In this document: in pieces, positions 15,921-22,968 of the stretch | Numbering within the stretch: the stretch's first letter is position 1 | Layout: every line of letters starts with the position of its first letter | Origin: Psychrobacter sp. | GTDB taxonomy: Bacteria; Pseudomonadota; Gammaproteobacteria; Pseudomonadales; Moraxellaceae | Assembly: GCF_030454045.1 (NCBI RefSeq) | Contig: NZ_JAKDJE010000048.1 | Location: 1-22,968, forward strand | Direction of reading: 5' to 3' | Length of the DNA: 22,968 bases | Position numbers and translations under genes: made by a program | Notes under the pieces: model-generated | Seen by the model: only the letters and a program-made list of their open reading frames with translations | Told to the model about the DNA's origin: nothing | The model's database searches: none

Positions 15921-16629
15921 ACTTTTATCCTTGATGGTATTTTGTTTGGTCAATGCTACTAACCGACGCATCAGCCAAACTATCAAATTATTAAAATACT
16001 CATTTTTAATGAGCCGTAAGACTCAGCCATTAATGATATTCACGCTCATTATAAGGGGCGACTCAATGATAAGTAAAACCTATTTGTATCACTAATAATG
16101 CAAATGTTACAAAATTCTTTGAGCCGTATTTGCTTATAAGCAATATCGTTTGTCTTAGGTTGAGATGAATAGGCATCTAGAATAGTGACAAAATTGTGTA
16201 TAAAATAAGCAAGTAGCGCAATAATAATAAGTTGCTCGCTAACATTTATACCAAAGAGTTTGTATTTTGCCGCATAGTTCTGATGATATTTAATTAGGAT
16301 TGCGTTACAATACCCTTAAACAGAGTCGGGAGTTTTAACCAAACATTACATAAACATGTTTTTTGTCAGCCGCCGCTAGCATACATCTATGGTCAGTGCG
16401 TTTTTATAGCCCTATAGATATGGGTATCTATCTTCATTAGTACAGATTTTTTCGTAATAATTAAGATACATATTTAGCCTCATAAGATGTTTGATGCTCA
16501 AAAACGGCGCGTCTTTTTATTTATCTTGATGATGTATTAACAATCCTACTATCGATTGGCTGTAAACAAGGTGCACGAAGCGCCTCATTTTATCCATCAG
16601 TATCAACTGACATAAAATCAAAGCCTAAA

Positions 16630-16643
16630 TTGATAGTTAATAA
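16630..16643 (+). promoter_or_regulatory. Degenerate FNR/ANR-like site upstream of ccoNOQP
   Basis: TTGATAGTTAATAA matches the left half of the FNR consensus TTGAT-N4-ATCAA fully and the right half at three of five positions. It lies 122 bases before ccoN. cbb3 oxidase operons are usually activated by FNR-type regulators under low oxygen. No perfect site was found, so this is a weak candidate. Confidence 0.3.
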
Positions 16644-16682
16644 GATTATGAGGATAAGCAGGACAAAGAGCATTATGTACCG

Positions 16683-16716
16683 CCGCTATCATGACTTTAT
16701 GATACATATAGCGCGG
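16683..16716. repeat. Bulged inverted repeat just upstream of ccoN
   Basis: TATCAT (16687-16692) and ATGATA (16699-16704) pair around a six-base loop. An outer CCGC/GCGG pair (16683-16686 and 16713-16716) is separated from the inner stem by eight unpaired bases. It ends 48 bases before ccoN and may fold in the leader RNA or bind protein. Confidence 0.35.
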
Positions 16717-16764
16717 ACTGTTGGTTAATTCTGTTGATAATTCGGGCTGTAAAGGAATCAACCA

Positions 16765-18246
16765 ATGAGTTTACAAAACACAGCAGTCGCCCCAGTTGAC
16801 CGTGAGTATGAAATTACTATCGTAAGATTTTTTACGATCATGGCTGTCGTTTGGGGCATCGTCGGCATGAGTCTTGGTGTGTTCATTGCTTCACAGTTAG
16901 CATGGCCATCACTAAACTTTGACATTCCATGGCTGACCTTTAGTCATTTAAGACCACTGCACACCAATGCGGTGATTTTTGCGTTCGGTGGCTGTGCCTT
17001 GTTCGCAACGTCTTACTATATCGTTCAGCGTACCTGCAAGACGCGCTTATTTGCGCCATATTTGGCTTGGTTTACCTTTTGGGGTTGGCAAGCAGTGATT
17101 GTTTCTGCCGTTATTACCCTTCCACTAGGTTTGACGTCAACCAAAGAGTACGCTGAGCTTGAGTGGCCTATTGATATCTTAATTGCTTTGGTATGGATCT
17201 CTTATGCCATCGTATTTTTTGGTACACTCATCAAACGCAAAACCTCACATATTTATGTGGCTAACTGGTTCTTTGCCGCCTTCATTATTACGATTGCACT
17301 ACTACACATCGTAAACAGCATGGCTATCCCTGTTAGTGCGTTCAAATCTTACTCGCTATTTGGCGGTGCAACTGATGCCATGGTACAGTGGTGGTACGGG
17401 CATAACGCGGTAGGTTTTTACTTAACGGCAGCTTTCCTTGGCATGATGTATTACTTCGTTCCAGTACAGATTGGTCGTCCTATCTACTCTTATCGCTTGT
17501 CTATCGTTCACTTTTGGGCATTGATTGCTTCATATATGTGGGCTGGTGGTCACCATTTACATTATTCAGCGCTTCCTGATTGGACGCAGTCATTGGCAAT
17601 GGTATTCTCCATCATTCTATTTGCACCCTCTTGGGGTGGTATGATTAACGGTGTACTCACGCTATCAGGCAGCTGGGATAAGCTACGTACCGATCCGATC
17701 ATTCGCTTTATGATTGTGGCGTTGTCGTTCTACGCGATGTCGACGTTCGAAGGCCCAATGATGTCAATCAAGACAGTAAATGCTTTATCGCATAACACTG
17801 ACTGGACAGTTGGTCACGTACACTCAGGCGCACTTGGCTGGGTTGGTATGATTACGATTGGTTCGCTATATGTGCTTTTACCACGTGTCTATAACAAACC
17901 CAAAATGTACTCTATCAGCTTAATCACCACGCATTTTTGGCTGGCGACTGCAGGGACGATTTTCTATATCGTGTCTATGTGGATCTCAGGTATCGGCCAA
18001 GGCATGATGTGGCTTGCTACTAATCCAGACGGTACTTTGGTATATAGCTTCGTTGATACTGTTGAATTCTCGCATTTCCCATATATCGGCCGAGCTTTTG
18101 GTGGCTTCTTATATGTATCGGGTATGTTTGTTATGGCTTATAACTGCTATAAAACACTCAAGATGCCAGAAGGTAAGCCTGTAGATGTCGCTGATCCAAC
18201 GGATCATGAACCTAGTGTCGAAAAACCTTCGACAGCTAACGTATAA
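16765..18246 (+). CDS. ccoN: cbb3-type cytochrome c oxidase subunit I
   Basis: Catalytic subunit of the high-affinity terminal oxidase, reducing O2 to water in the inner membrane and pumping protons. The 493-residue protein has about 12 membrane segments. Visible ligands are H66 in LRPLHTNAV and H353 (low-spin haem b), H351 (haem b3) in WTVGHVHSGALGW, and CuB ligands H213 (WWYGHNAVG) and H263/H264 (GGHHLHYSALPDW), with the cross-linked Tyr at 257. Numbering runs six residues above the Pseudomonas stutzeri protein. AAAGGA precedes the ATG. First gene of ccoNOQP; ccoO starts nine bases after its stop. Confidence 0.97.
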   Translation: MSLQNTAVAPVDREYEITIVRFFTIMAVVWGIVGMSLGVFIASQLAWPSLNFDIPWLTFSHLRPLHTNAVIFAFGGCALFATSYYIVQRTCKTRLFAPYLAWFTFWGWQAVIVSAVITLPLGLTSTKEYAELEWPIDILIALVWISYAIVFFGTLIKRKTSHIYVANWFFAAFIITIALLHIVNSMAIPVSAFKSYSLFGGATDAMVQWWYGHNAVGFYLTAAFLGMMYYFVPVQIGRPIYSYRLSIVHFWALIASYMWAGGHHLHYSALPDWTQSLAMVFSIILFAPSWGGMINGVLTLSGSWDKLRTDPIIRFMIVALSFYAMSTFEGPMMSIKTVNALSHNTDWTVGHVHSGALGWVGMITIGSLYVLLPRVYNKPKMYSISLITTHFWLATAGTIFYIVSMWISGIGQGMMWLATNPDGTLVYSFVDTVEFSHFPYIGRAFGGFLYVSGMFVMAYNCYKTLKMPEGKPVDVADPTDHEPSVEKPSTANV

Positions 18247-18255
18247 GGAGCGATC

Positions 18256-18894
18256 ATGGCTGGTACACCGCATGAAATTATTGAAAAAAATACAGGCTTG
18301 TTAGTCATTGCTATCGTTATTGCTATCAGTTTTGCAACGCTAGTTGAAATCGTGCCTTTGATTTATAACAACGACAGTCCTGAAGAAGGCGGTTTGAACA
18401 AGCCCCTTCCCGCTATGGAGCCTTGGACTGCGCTTGAATTTGAAGGTCGTGATATTTATATCCGTGAAGGATGTCACGTTTGTCATACGCAAATGGTTCG
18501 CCCACTACGTGCAGAAGTTGAACGTTATGGACCATACTCACGTGCCGCTGAGTCTACGTGGGATCACCCGTTTTTATGGGGATCGAAACGTACTGGACCA
18601 GACTTAGCACGTGTTGGTGGCCGTTATTCTGAAGATTGGCAAAAGCAGCATCTAATCAATCCACGTTCGCTAGTGCCTGAGTCAGTCATGCCAGGTTTCC
18701 CGTGGTTGGCCGAGAACGAAGTCGATGGTGAGAACATTCAAGCTAAAATGCGTCTATTCCGTGATCGCTTCGGTGTGCCTTATACTGAAGAAGATATCGA
18801 AGGTGCTCCAGATGCCGTACTTGGCGCCACTGAGCTTGATGCTTTGGTTGCCTATCTACAGCAGTTAGGTACCGCAATGGAAGGACAGCGCTAA
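18256..18894 (+). CDS. ccoO: cbb3-type cytochrome c oxidase subunit II, mono-haem cytochrome c
   Basis: Membrane-anchored c-type cytochrome that passes electrons to CcoN. The 212-residue protein has an N-terminal membrane anchor (about 14-36), then a periplasmic domain with the haem c site C73-H-V-C76-H77 in REGCHVCHTQMVRPL. The likely axial methionine is M145 in PESVMPGFPW. The conserved GPDLARVGGRYS and WQKQHLINPRSLVP stretches are those of CcoO. The ATG at 18256 has AAGGAG seven bases upstream. The stop codon overlaps the ccoQ start by one base (TAATG), indicating translational coupling. Confidence 0.97.
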   Translation: MAGTPHEIIEKNTGLLVIAIVIAISFATLVEIVPLIYNNDSPEEGGLNKPLPAMEPWTALEFEGRDIYIREGCHVCHTQMVRPLRAEVERYGPYSRAAESTWDHPFLWGSKRTGPDLARVGGRYSEDWQKQHLINPRSLVPESVMPGFPWLAENEVDGENIQAKMRLFRDRFGVPYTEEDIEGAPDAVLGATELDALVAYLQQLGTAMEGQR

Positions 18895-19073
18895 TGGGTA
18901 TTGGTGAATTACAAACAATTGCGACCGTTTCTGCCTTTATTGCCTTCGTAGGCGTTGCATGGTGGGCGTATTCGCCAAAAAACAAAAAACGCTTCGAAGA
19001 AGATGCACAACTTGCGCTTGATGACGAGGACATTAGATCTCTGTCTGAAGAGCAGCGCAATAAGGATAAATGA
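18894..19073 (+). CDS. ccoQ: cbb3-type cytochrome c oxidase subunit CcoQ
   Basis: Short 59-residue single-span protein that stabilises the oxidase complex. It begins MGIGELQTIATVSAF, has one membrane segment (about 8-26) ending AWWAYSPKNKKRFEEDAQLALDDED, which is the characteristic CcoQ/FixQ pattern of an aromatic segment end followed by a basic stretch and FEE. The C-terminus is charged. It overlaps ccoO by one base and ccoP by four, the tightest packing in the operon. Confidence 0.93.
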   Translation: MGIGELQTIATVSAFIAFVGVAWWAYSPKNKKRFEEDAQLALDDEDIRSLSEEQRNKDK

Positions 19074-20218
19074 TGACATTTTTTTGGAGTTCTTGGATTA
19101 CGCTAATCAGTTTTGGTTGTTGGGCGTTCATTCTTGGCGTTCTGCTGTTTGTATTAAAATACAAGCCAGAGGTTGAAGAAGACGGTACCACTGGTCATGA
19201 ATACGATGGCATCCGAGAATACGACAAACCACTTCCTAAATGGTGGTTGGTGATATTTTTTGGCTCAATCGTCTGGGGCGTTGCTTACTGGGTATTTTTC
19301 CCAGCAATGTTCCCGGCAAGCTGGAACGGTCTTGCAACCGTAAAAGTCGATGGTGAAGATGTACCATGGACTTCTAAAAACGAGCTGTTCAGTGAGCTTG
19401 AGAGCAACAACAAAGTATTTACAGATAACTTTGAAAAGAATATTTTGGTTAAAGCAGATGCAGCAGGCGCAACCGCGACACTAGCGACGCTAAACGAGCT
19501 ACAAGCGACCATGCGTCGCAGTGACAATCCACCAGCGGATCTACAGGCACAAATCGATGAGAAGGTCACAGAACTTGCGCCTTATGTCGAAAAACTGTCT
19601 GAAAATCCAAATGCTTTAAAAGTTGGTAGCCGTTTGTTCTTACAGAACTGTGCAGTATGTCATGGCTCGAATGCTAAGGGTGCCCCAGGCTATCCTAATC
19701 TGACTGACAATGATTGGTTGTATGGTGGTAAAGCCGGTAACATCTTGACCACGTTACACAATGGTCGTGTTGGTGGTATGGCAGCATGGCGTGATCAGCT
19801 TGGTGAAGACGGCATACGTGCAGTCGCTGAATATGTCTTATCACTATCAGGCAACCAAAATGACTATGATCTTGATCAAACGAAAGTTGCTCAAGGTAAA
19901 GTTATTTTTCATGAGCCGACCAACTGCGTTCTTTGTCATGGACCAGATGGTAAAGGTATGATTTCAGCTGGCGCACCGAATTTGACGGATAATATCTGGT
20001 TATATGGTGGTGATCGCGAGACCATTCGTGAAACGCTACGTTATGGCCGCGCAGGTGTAATGCCTCAGTGGGAAACGAAGCTAGGTAATGAGCGTATCAT
20101 GCTACTTGCCGCTTACGTCTACTCACTATCGGACAAAACTGGCAAAGCACCTGAAACTGCGATGGCAAATACTGCAGCGACTCAGCCAGTAGCGACCAAA
20201 GAAGCTACTGCTAACTAA
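19070..20218 (+). CDS. ccoP: cbb3-type cytochrome c oxidase subunit III, di-haem cytochrome c
   Basis: Di-haem c subunit that receives electrons from soluble or membrane cytochromes and passes them to CcoO/CcoN. The 382 residues hold two N-terminal membrane segments (about 5-30 and 58-80) joined by the CcoP-typical DGIREYDKPLPKWW, and two haem c sites, C194-x-x-C197-H and C286-x-x-C289-H, with likely axial Met at 237 and 331. It is longer than the roughly 300-residue family norm. The excess lies mainly between membrane segment 2 and the first haem site, a largely helical stretch (about 100-180), plus an Ala/Thr-rich tail. Starts at ATG 19070 or 19073, overlapping the ccoQ stop. Confidence 0.96.
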   Translation: MMTFFWSSWITLISFGCWAFILGVLLFVLKYKPEVEEDGTTGHEYDGIREYDKPLPKWWLVIFFGSIVWGVAYWVFFPAMFPASWNGLATVKVDGEDVPWTSKNELFSELESNNKVFTDNFEKNILVKADAAGATATLATLNELQATMRRSDNPPADLQAQIDEKVTELAPYVEKLSENPNALKVGSRLFLQNCAVCHGSNAKGAPGYPNLTDNDWLYGGKAGNILTTLHNGRVGGMAAWRDQLGEDGIRAVAEYVLSLSGNQNDYDLDQTKVAQGKVIFHEPTNCVLCHGPDGKGMISAGAPNLTDNIWLYGGDRETIRETLRYGRAGVMPQWETKLGNERIMLLAAYVYSLSDKTGKAPETAMANTAATQPVATKEATAN

Positions 20219-20637
20219 GACACTATTGCCGTACTGTACATGGATGAGATTTAATAAAGGGAGGACTGTTAGTACAGTTCTCCTTTTTTCGTTTATTTTT
20301 GCAGAATTTACCTAATAGTCGCTATCACAGATACTTCTCAGTAGACATTATTATGATCTATAGTGCTTGCTTTTTACGATTATTACCCCATTGTTAGTAG
20401 GGAGAATGTTAGAATAGCTGTTTTCAAAATGGCTAACGAGCCAGACTGATGATGTCTTAGCTCGATCTAATAACCCACTTATAATCAATTATTTAGTAAG
20501 TGTACTAGAGGACTTTTATTCAAGTCACTATCCATTATTTACTGACATTGATAACATCGTACACTCATATACCTCAATACGAGAGGTGTTTGTTCATCAT
20601 GCCAGCAGACTGATTCTTTTTTTAAAGAGGCACGTTT
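20219..20637. other. Intergenic region between ccoP and ccoG
   Basis: 419 bases. The first 70 hold the ccoNOQP terminator; the remaining 348 are AT-rich with no convincing ORF. The region presumably contains a promoter for ccoG-fixH. No perfect FNR-type site was found. Confidence 0.6.
20256..20289 (+). terminator. Terminator of the ccoNOQP operon
   Basis: AAAGGGAGGACTG (20256-20268) pairs with the segment 20275-20287 (CAGTTCTCC then T) with two G-U pairs and a six-base loop, ending in a six-T run. It lies 38 bases after the ccoP stop, so ccoG is probably transcribed separately or by read-through. Confidence 0.88.
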
Positions 20638-22050
20638 ATGTCAGCACAACAACAATCTAATAAAATCCCCGTACAGCAGGTCGATCTTGATGCCACCAAG
20701 CATCGGGTACATCCAAGGTTTGTGACAGGGTTTTATCAAAATATTCGTGTCATCACGATGTATGCCCTTTTGGCCGCTTTTTTAATTTTGCCGTGGCTGC
20801 GCTATAATGGCAGACAAGCAATATGGTTTGATGTTCCCTCACAGCATTACTATATTTTTGGTTTGACTTTTTTGACTCAAGATTTTTATTTTATTGCCGC
20901 GTTTGCCATTATTGCAGCGTTTACTTTGTTTATGGTGACTGTATATGCTGGCCGCGTTTGGTGTGGTTATGCTTGTCCACAAACCATCTGGACGCATCTC
21001 TACCAGTACGTTGAAAAATGGGTCATTGGTGATCGCAATAAGCGCATGAAGTTTGATAAATCGCCTATGAGCGCGAGTAAAGTGTTCAAGCGAACGGTAG
21101 TCTATGCGATTTGGTTTGTACTTTCTGTGATTACAGCAGCAACCTTTGTCAGTTATGTGGCAGGTACAGATTCGCTTTATCATAGCTGGCAGACCGTGGG
21201 ACTGATTCCTTTTCCTGACTGGCCAACATGGGTATGGATATCGATGTTTATCTTTACCTTTGCCACTTATGCCAATGCAGGTTATATGCGTGAGCAGATG
21301 TGTGTACAGATTTGTCCTTATGGCCGCTTCCAAAGTGTGATGTTTGATAAAGATACGCTGATCGTATCGTACGACTATGAGCGTGGTGAGCCGCGCGGCG
21401 CGCGTAAAAAAGGCACACACCCTGAAGAGCTGGGTGACTGTATCGAATGTACCATGTGTGTGCAGGTCTGCCCCACTGGTATCGATATTCGTGATGGCTT
21501 GCAAGTCGGCTGTATCCAGTGCGCCGCCTGTATTGATGCTTGTAATGAGATTATGGACAAAGTTGGCTATCCACGCGGGCTGATTCGTTATACAACCGAG
21601 CGTCAGCTGGTCGAAAAAGAACCGAGCCGTGTGCTGCGTCCGCGACTATTTGCTTATTTGGCTTTATTAGCTGTACTATGTGGCGGGGTTATCTATGCGT
21701 TGACAGACCGCGTGCCGCTAGAGATTGATATCCGCCGTGATCGTAACCAGTTATCATCTATCAATACCCAAGGCATGATTGAGAACAGCTATATCGTCAA
21801 GCTAACCAACAAAACCCAAGAGCCTCACAATTATAAAATAACGCTCGCACCGCAAGAGGGTCTGAGTTTAGAGCTGCGCTTCAACGATGTACCCTTAGAA
21901 GCAGGCGAAAGCTTCGATATGCCTGTCAGTATTTATGGTGACCCTGATGTGATTGAATTTGGTCAAACGCCAGTGACGTTAAATGTGACCAGTGAAGACG
22001 GTAAGTACCAAGTGAGTAAGCAGAACATTTTTACGACTCAAGGTCAGTAA
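20638..22050 (+). CDS. ccoG: Cytochrome c oxidase accessory protein CcoG (RdxA/FixG)
   Basis: Membrane iron-sulfur protein needed to assemble cbb3 oxidase, where it reduces copper for delivery to CuB. The 470 residues have about five membrane segments, a C-terminal periplasmic immunoglobulin-like FixG domain (about 355-470), and two ferredoxin motifs in the cytoplasmic region: C268-x2-C271-x2-C274-x3-C278-P and C292-x2-C295-x2-C298-x3-C302. Additional Cys pairs, C109/C113 in WCGYACPQ and C222/C226 in MCVQICPYGRFQ, are those of the family. GAGG seven bases upstream supports the ATG at 20638. fixH follows on the same strand after about 190 bases. Confidence 0.96.
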   Translation: MSAQQQSNKIPVQQVDLDATKHRVHPRFVTGFYQNIRVITMYALLAAFLILPWLRYNGRQAIWFDVPSQHYYIFGLTFLTQDFYFIAAFAIIAAFTLFMVTVYAGRVWCGYACPQTIWTHLYQYVEKWVIGDRNKRMKFDKSPMSASKVFKRTVVYAIWFVLSVITAATFVSYVAGTDSLYHSWQTVGLIPFPDWPTWVWISMFIFTFATYANAGYMREQMCVQICPYGRFQSVMFDKDTLIVSYDYERGEPRGARKKGTHPEELGDCIECTMCVQVCPTGIDIRDGLQVGCIQCAACIDACNEIMDKVGYPRGLIRYTTERQLVEKEPSRVLRPRLFAYLALLAVLCGGVIYALTDRVPLEIDIRRDRNQLSSINTQGMIENSYIVKLTNKTQEPHNYKITLAPQEGLSLELRFNDVPLEAGESFDMPVSIYGDPDVIEFGQTPVTLNVTSEDGKYQVSKQNIFTTQGQ

Positions 22051-22087
22051 TTCATCACTGAGTTGATTATTTAGTTTCCTTTATGTC

Positions 22088-22134
22088 ATTCGGTAGCCAG
22101 CGACTTTGAGAGTCAAAGGCTATCGGGTGAATGA
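22088..22134. repeat. Imperfect nested hairpin between ccoG and fixH
   Basis: Outer arms CATTC (near 22088) and GAATG (22129-22133), middle arms TAGCC and GGCTA, and an inner GACT/AGTC pair around 22102-22114 stack around internal loops. There is no T-run. It may moderate read-through or stabilise mRNA. Confidence 0.35.
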
Positions 22135-22243
22135 TTTATGATTAAACTGACAGCAGGTAGCCGTCAAATTGTCCGTTGATACCATTTGTCGATATCTGAT
22201 AAGCAGATCTTTGATAAATAAGTATCTGATGAATAGGTATTTT

Positions 22244-22825
22244 ATGTCTAATCCAGCACCGAATTTTAAACATCAAGATACTCAGCCATGGTACAAGAAT
22301 TACATGGTTATGATCTTTGTGATTGGCATGCCAGCTGCGGTCGTGATCGCTTGTATCTGGTTTGTCTACTACTCTTACCAGATCCGCGACAGCGTGGTAC
22401 GTGACGACTGGTATATGGATGGCAAAACGCTCTATCACGACGTATCACGTGACAAGCTTGCTTATGATTTGGACTTGCATGGCAAAATGCAATTTGCGGA
22501 TAATGGCGATGTTGTGTTTTATCTCAATTATCCTGAGCAAAGTGTGCAGTCAGGCAAGCTATTGAACGGCCAGCCACTTACTTATCCCGATACGCTTGAT
22601 CTTTCAATCTCGCATGCCACCGATATCAAAAAAGACCGTGACGTCGTGCTAAAGCATGTTGAGGGCAATAAATACAGCGCACAGGTAGATCTCGACCCTG
22701 TCAAAGCCAAATATTACCTGCAAGTGAGTAATGACGGTAAAGACGATTGGCGTATGCAAGATGTGGCCAAACTCCCCCGCTCAGAGGTCAGTTTTAACCC
22801 ACTGCCGGTATTTTCCGAAAGTTAG
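22244..22825 (+). CDS. fixH: FixH family protein, cbb3 oxidase assembly (CcoH)
   Basis: 193-residue single-span protein. One N-terminal membrane segment (about 20-43, MVMIFVIGMPAAVVIACIWFVYY) is followed by a periplasmic beta-rich FixH domain beginning RDSVVRDDWYMDGKTLYHDVSRD, in which YxxG and LDLxG-like segments are typical of the family. FixH/CcoH stabilises and helps mature the cbb3 complex. The ATG at 22244 has AGG six bases upstream; a longer frame to 22169 lacks a site. A strong terminator follows 16 bases after the stop, so a ccoI gene would not be in the same transcript unless elsewhere. Confidence 0.9.
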   Translation: MSNPAPNFKHQDTQPWYKNYMVMIFVIGMPAAVVIACIWFVYYSYQIRDSVVRDDWYMDGKTLYHDVSRDKLAYDLDLHGKMQFADNGDVVFYLNYPEQSVQSGKLLNGQPLTYPDTLDLSISHATDIKKDRDVVLKHVEGNKYSAQVDLDPVKAKYYLQVSNDGKDDWRMQDVAKLPRSEVSFNPLPVFSES

Positions 22826-22841
22826 AAATTTATTAAGACTC

Positions 22842-22881
22842 AAAAAAAACCAGCCATCTATCACAGAGGCTGGTTTTTTTT
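22842..22881 (+). terminator. Terminator after fixH
   Basis: AAAAAAAACCAGCC (22842-22855) and its exact complement (22868-22881) enclose a 12-base loop, ending in eight T on the plus strand. The A-rich left side could let it terminate transcripts from either strand. Confidence 0.92.
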
Positions 22882-22913
22882 GAATGAATCAATAACTTCT
22901 CATTGCGGAGATA

Positions 22914-22968
22914 CTAGGGCGTGTTGAACATTCGCAAATAGGCACTGCTGATCGCTAAAATTGTTCCA
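22914..22968. mobile_element. Possible end of an insertion sequence, cut by the window edge
   Basis: After the fixH terminator, CTAG (22914-22917) is followed by GGCGTGTTGAACATTCGC. CTAG fits the YTAR target duplication of the IS5 family, and the GTGTTGAACA start resembles terminal repeats I associate with IS5-like elements. Only about 50 bases are present and no transposase is seen, so this is tentative. The reverse strand also has a short open frame ending near 22903, so an ordinary gene end is another possibility. Confidence 0.25.

Larger units (their letters stand above)
15921..16764. other. Long non-coding region between the SCP2 gene and ccoN
   Basis: 844 bases with no convincing gene on either strand. 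Contents noted: a CTCATT-TTT-AATGAG hairpin (15999-16013), two copies of GAGCCGTA (from 16011 and near 16125), a degenerate FNR/ANR-like site (16630-16643) and a bulged hairpin (16683-16716). It must hold divergent promoters for the SCP2 gene and ccoNOQP. Its length is large for a two-promoter gap. Confidence 0.6.

Noticed and set aside
15553..16095. 180-codon plus-strand frame across the SCP2 gene
   Set aside because: Mostly antisense to the SCP2 gene, with a low-complexity Ser-rich translation. The facing terminator and RBS evidence supports only the minus-strand gene.
20839..21504. 221-codon open frame on the minus strand inside ccoG
   Set aside because: It lies entirely antisense to ccoG, and its Thr/Ile/His-rich translation is what an antisense frame of this gene would give. 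No RBS or family likeness.
1..22968. CRISPR array, tRNA, rRNA, prophage or toxin-antitoxin genes
   Set aside because: No regularly spaced repeats, no tRNA- or rRNA-like segments and no phage or toxin-like proteins were seen when reading both strands.

Overview
The window looks like a chromosomal segment of a Moraxellaceae gammaproteobacterium, most likely Psychrobacter. This rests on the protein flavour (LolD with a single LolC/E-type permease, a long ComEC, DusA, a ccoNOQP-ccoG-fixH set), moderate GC content and AT-rich intergenic DNA. The genus is inferred from sequence character and recall; no search was run. Nothing inside the window looks like a prophage, CRISPR array or defence island. 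I found no rRNA or tRNA gene.

Layout. Positions 230-4500 (+ strand) hold a lipoprotein of the phospholipase D/cardiolipin synthase type, a structured intergenic stretch with two terminator-like hairpins, an MFS transporter and dusA. Positions 4545-10675 (- strand) hold, in transcription order, comEC, sppA, an alpha/beta hydrolase and a CPBP-family membrane protease. A DUF2062 membrane protein (+ strand, GTG start) is divergent from comEC. Positions 11547-13981 (- strand) hold lolF/lolC, lolD and a small acidic protein of unknown function. An uncharacterised 324-residue protein (+) and an SCP2-domain protein (-) converge on a strong bidirectional terminator at 15452-15485. An 844-base non-coding stretch precedes the respiratory block.

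The respiratory block (16765-22825, + strand) encodes the cbb3-type high-affinity cytochrome c oxidase. It comprises CcoN (haem-copper catalytic subunit), CcoO (mono-haem c), the short CcoQ (59 residues, 18894-19073) and CcoP (di-haem c), in overlapping or tightly spaced frames ended by a terminator at 20256-20289. After a 419-base gap come ccoG (iron-sulfur copper-handling assembly factor) and fixH/ccoH (assembly or stability factor), ended by a terminator at 22842-22881. The copper ATPase ccoI and ccoS, which often follow, are not in the window.

Two functional themes recur. One is the envelope: a lipoprotein, the Lol machinery that would export it, SppA, CPBP protease and DUF2062. The other is low-oxygen respiration. 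I did not find a clearly new multi-gene system. The points most worth a second look are a ComEC whose C-terminal metallo-beta-lactamase region has lost its metal-binding motif, a CcoP with a long inserted linker, a structured leader ahead of the MFS gene, several perfect dyads between divergent genes, and two conserved-looking proteins of unknown function.
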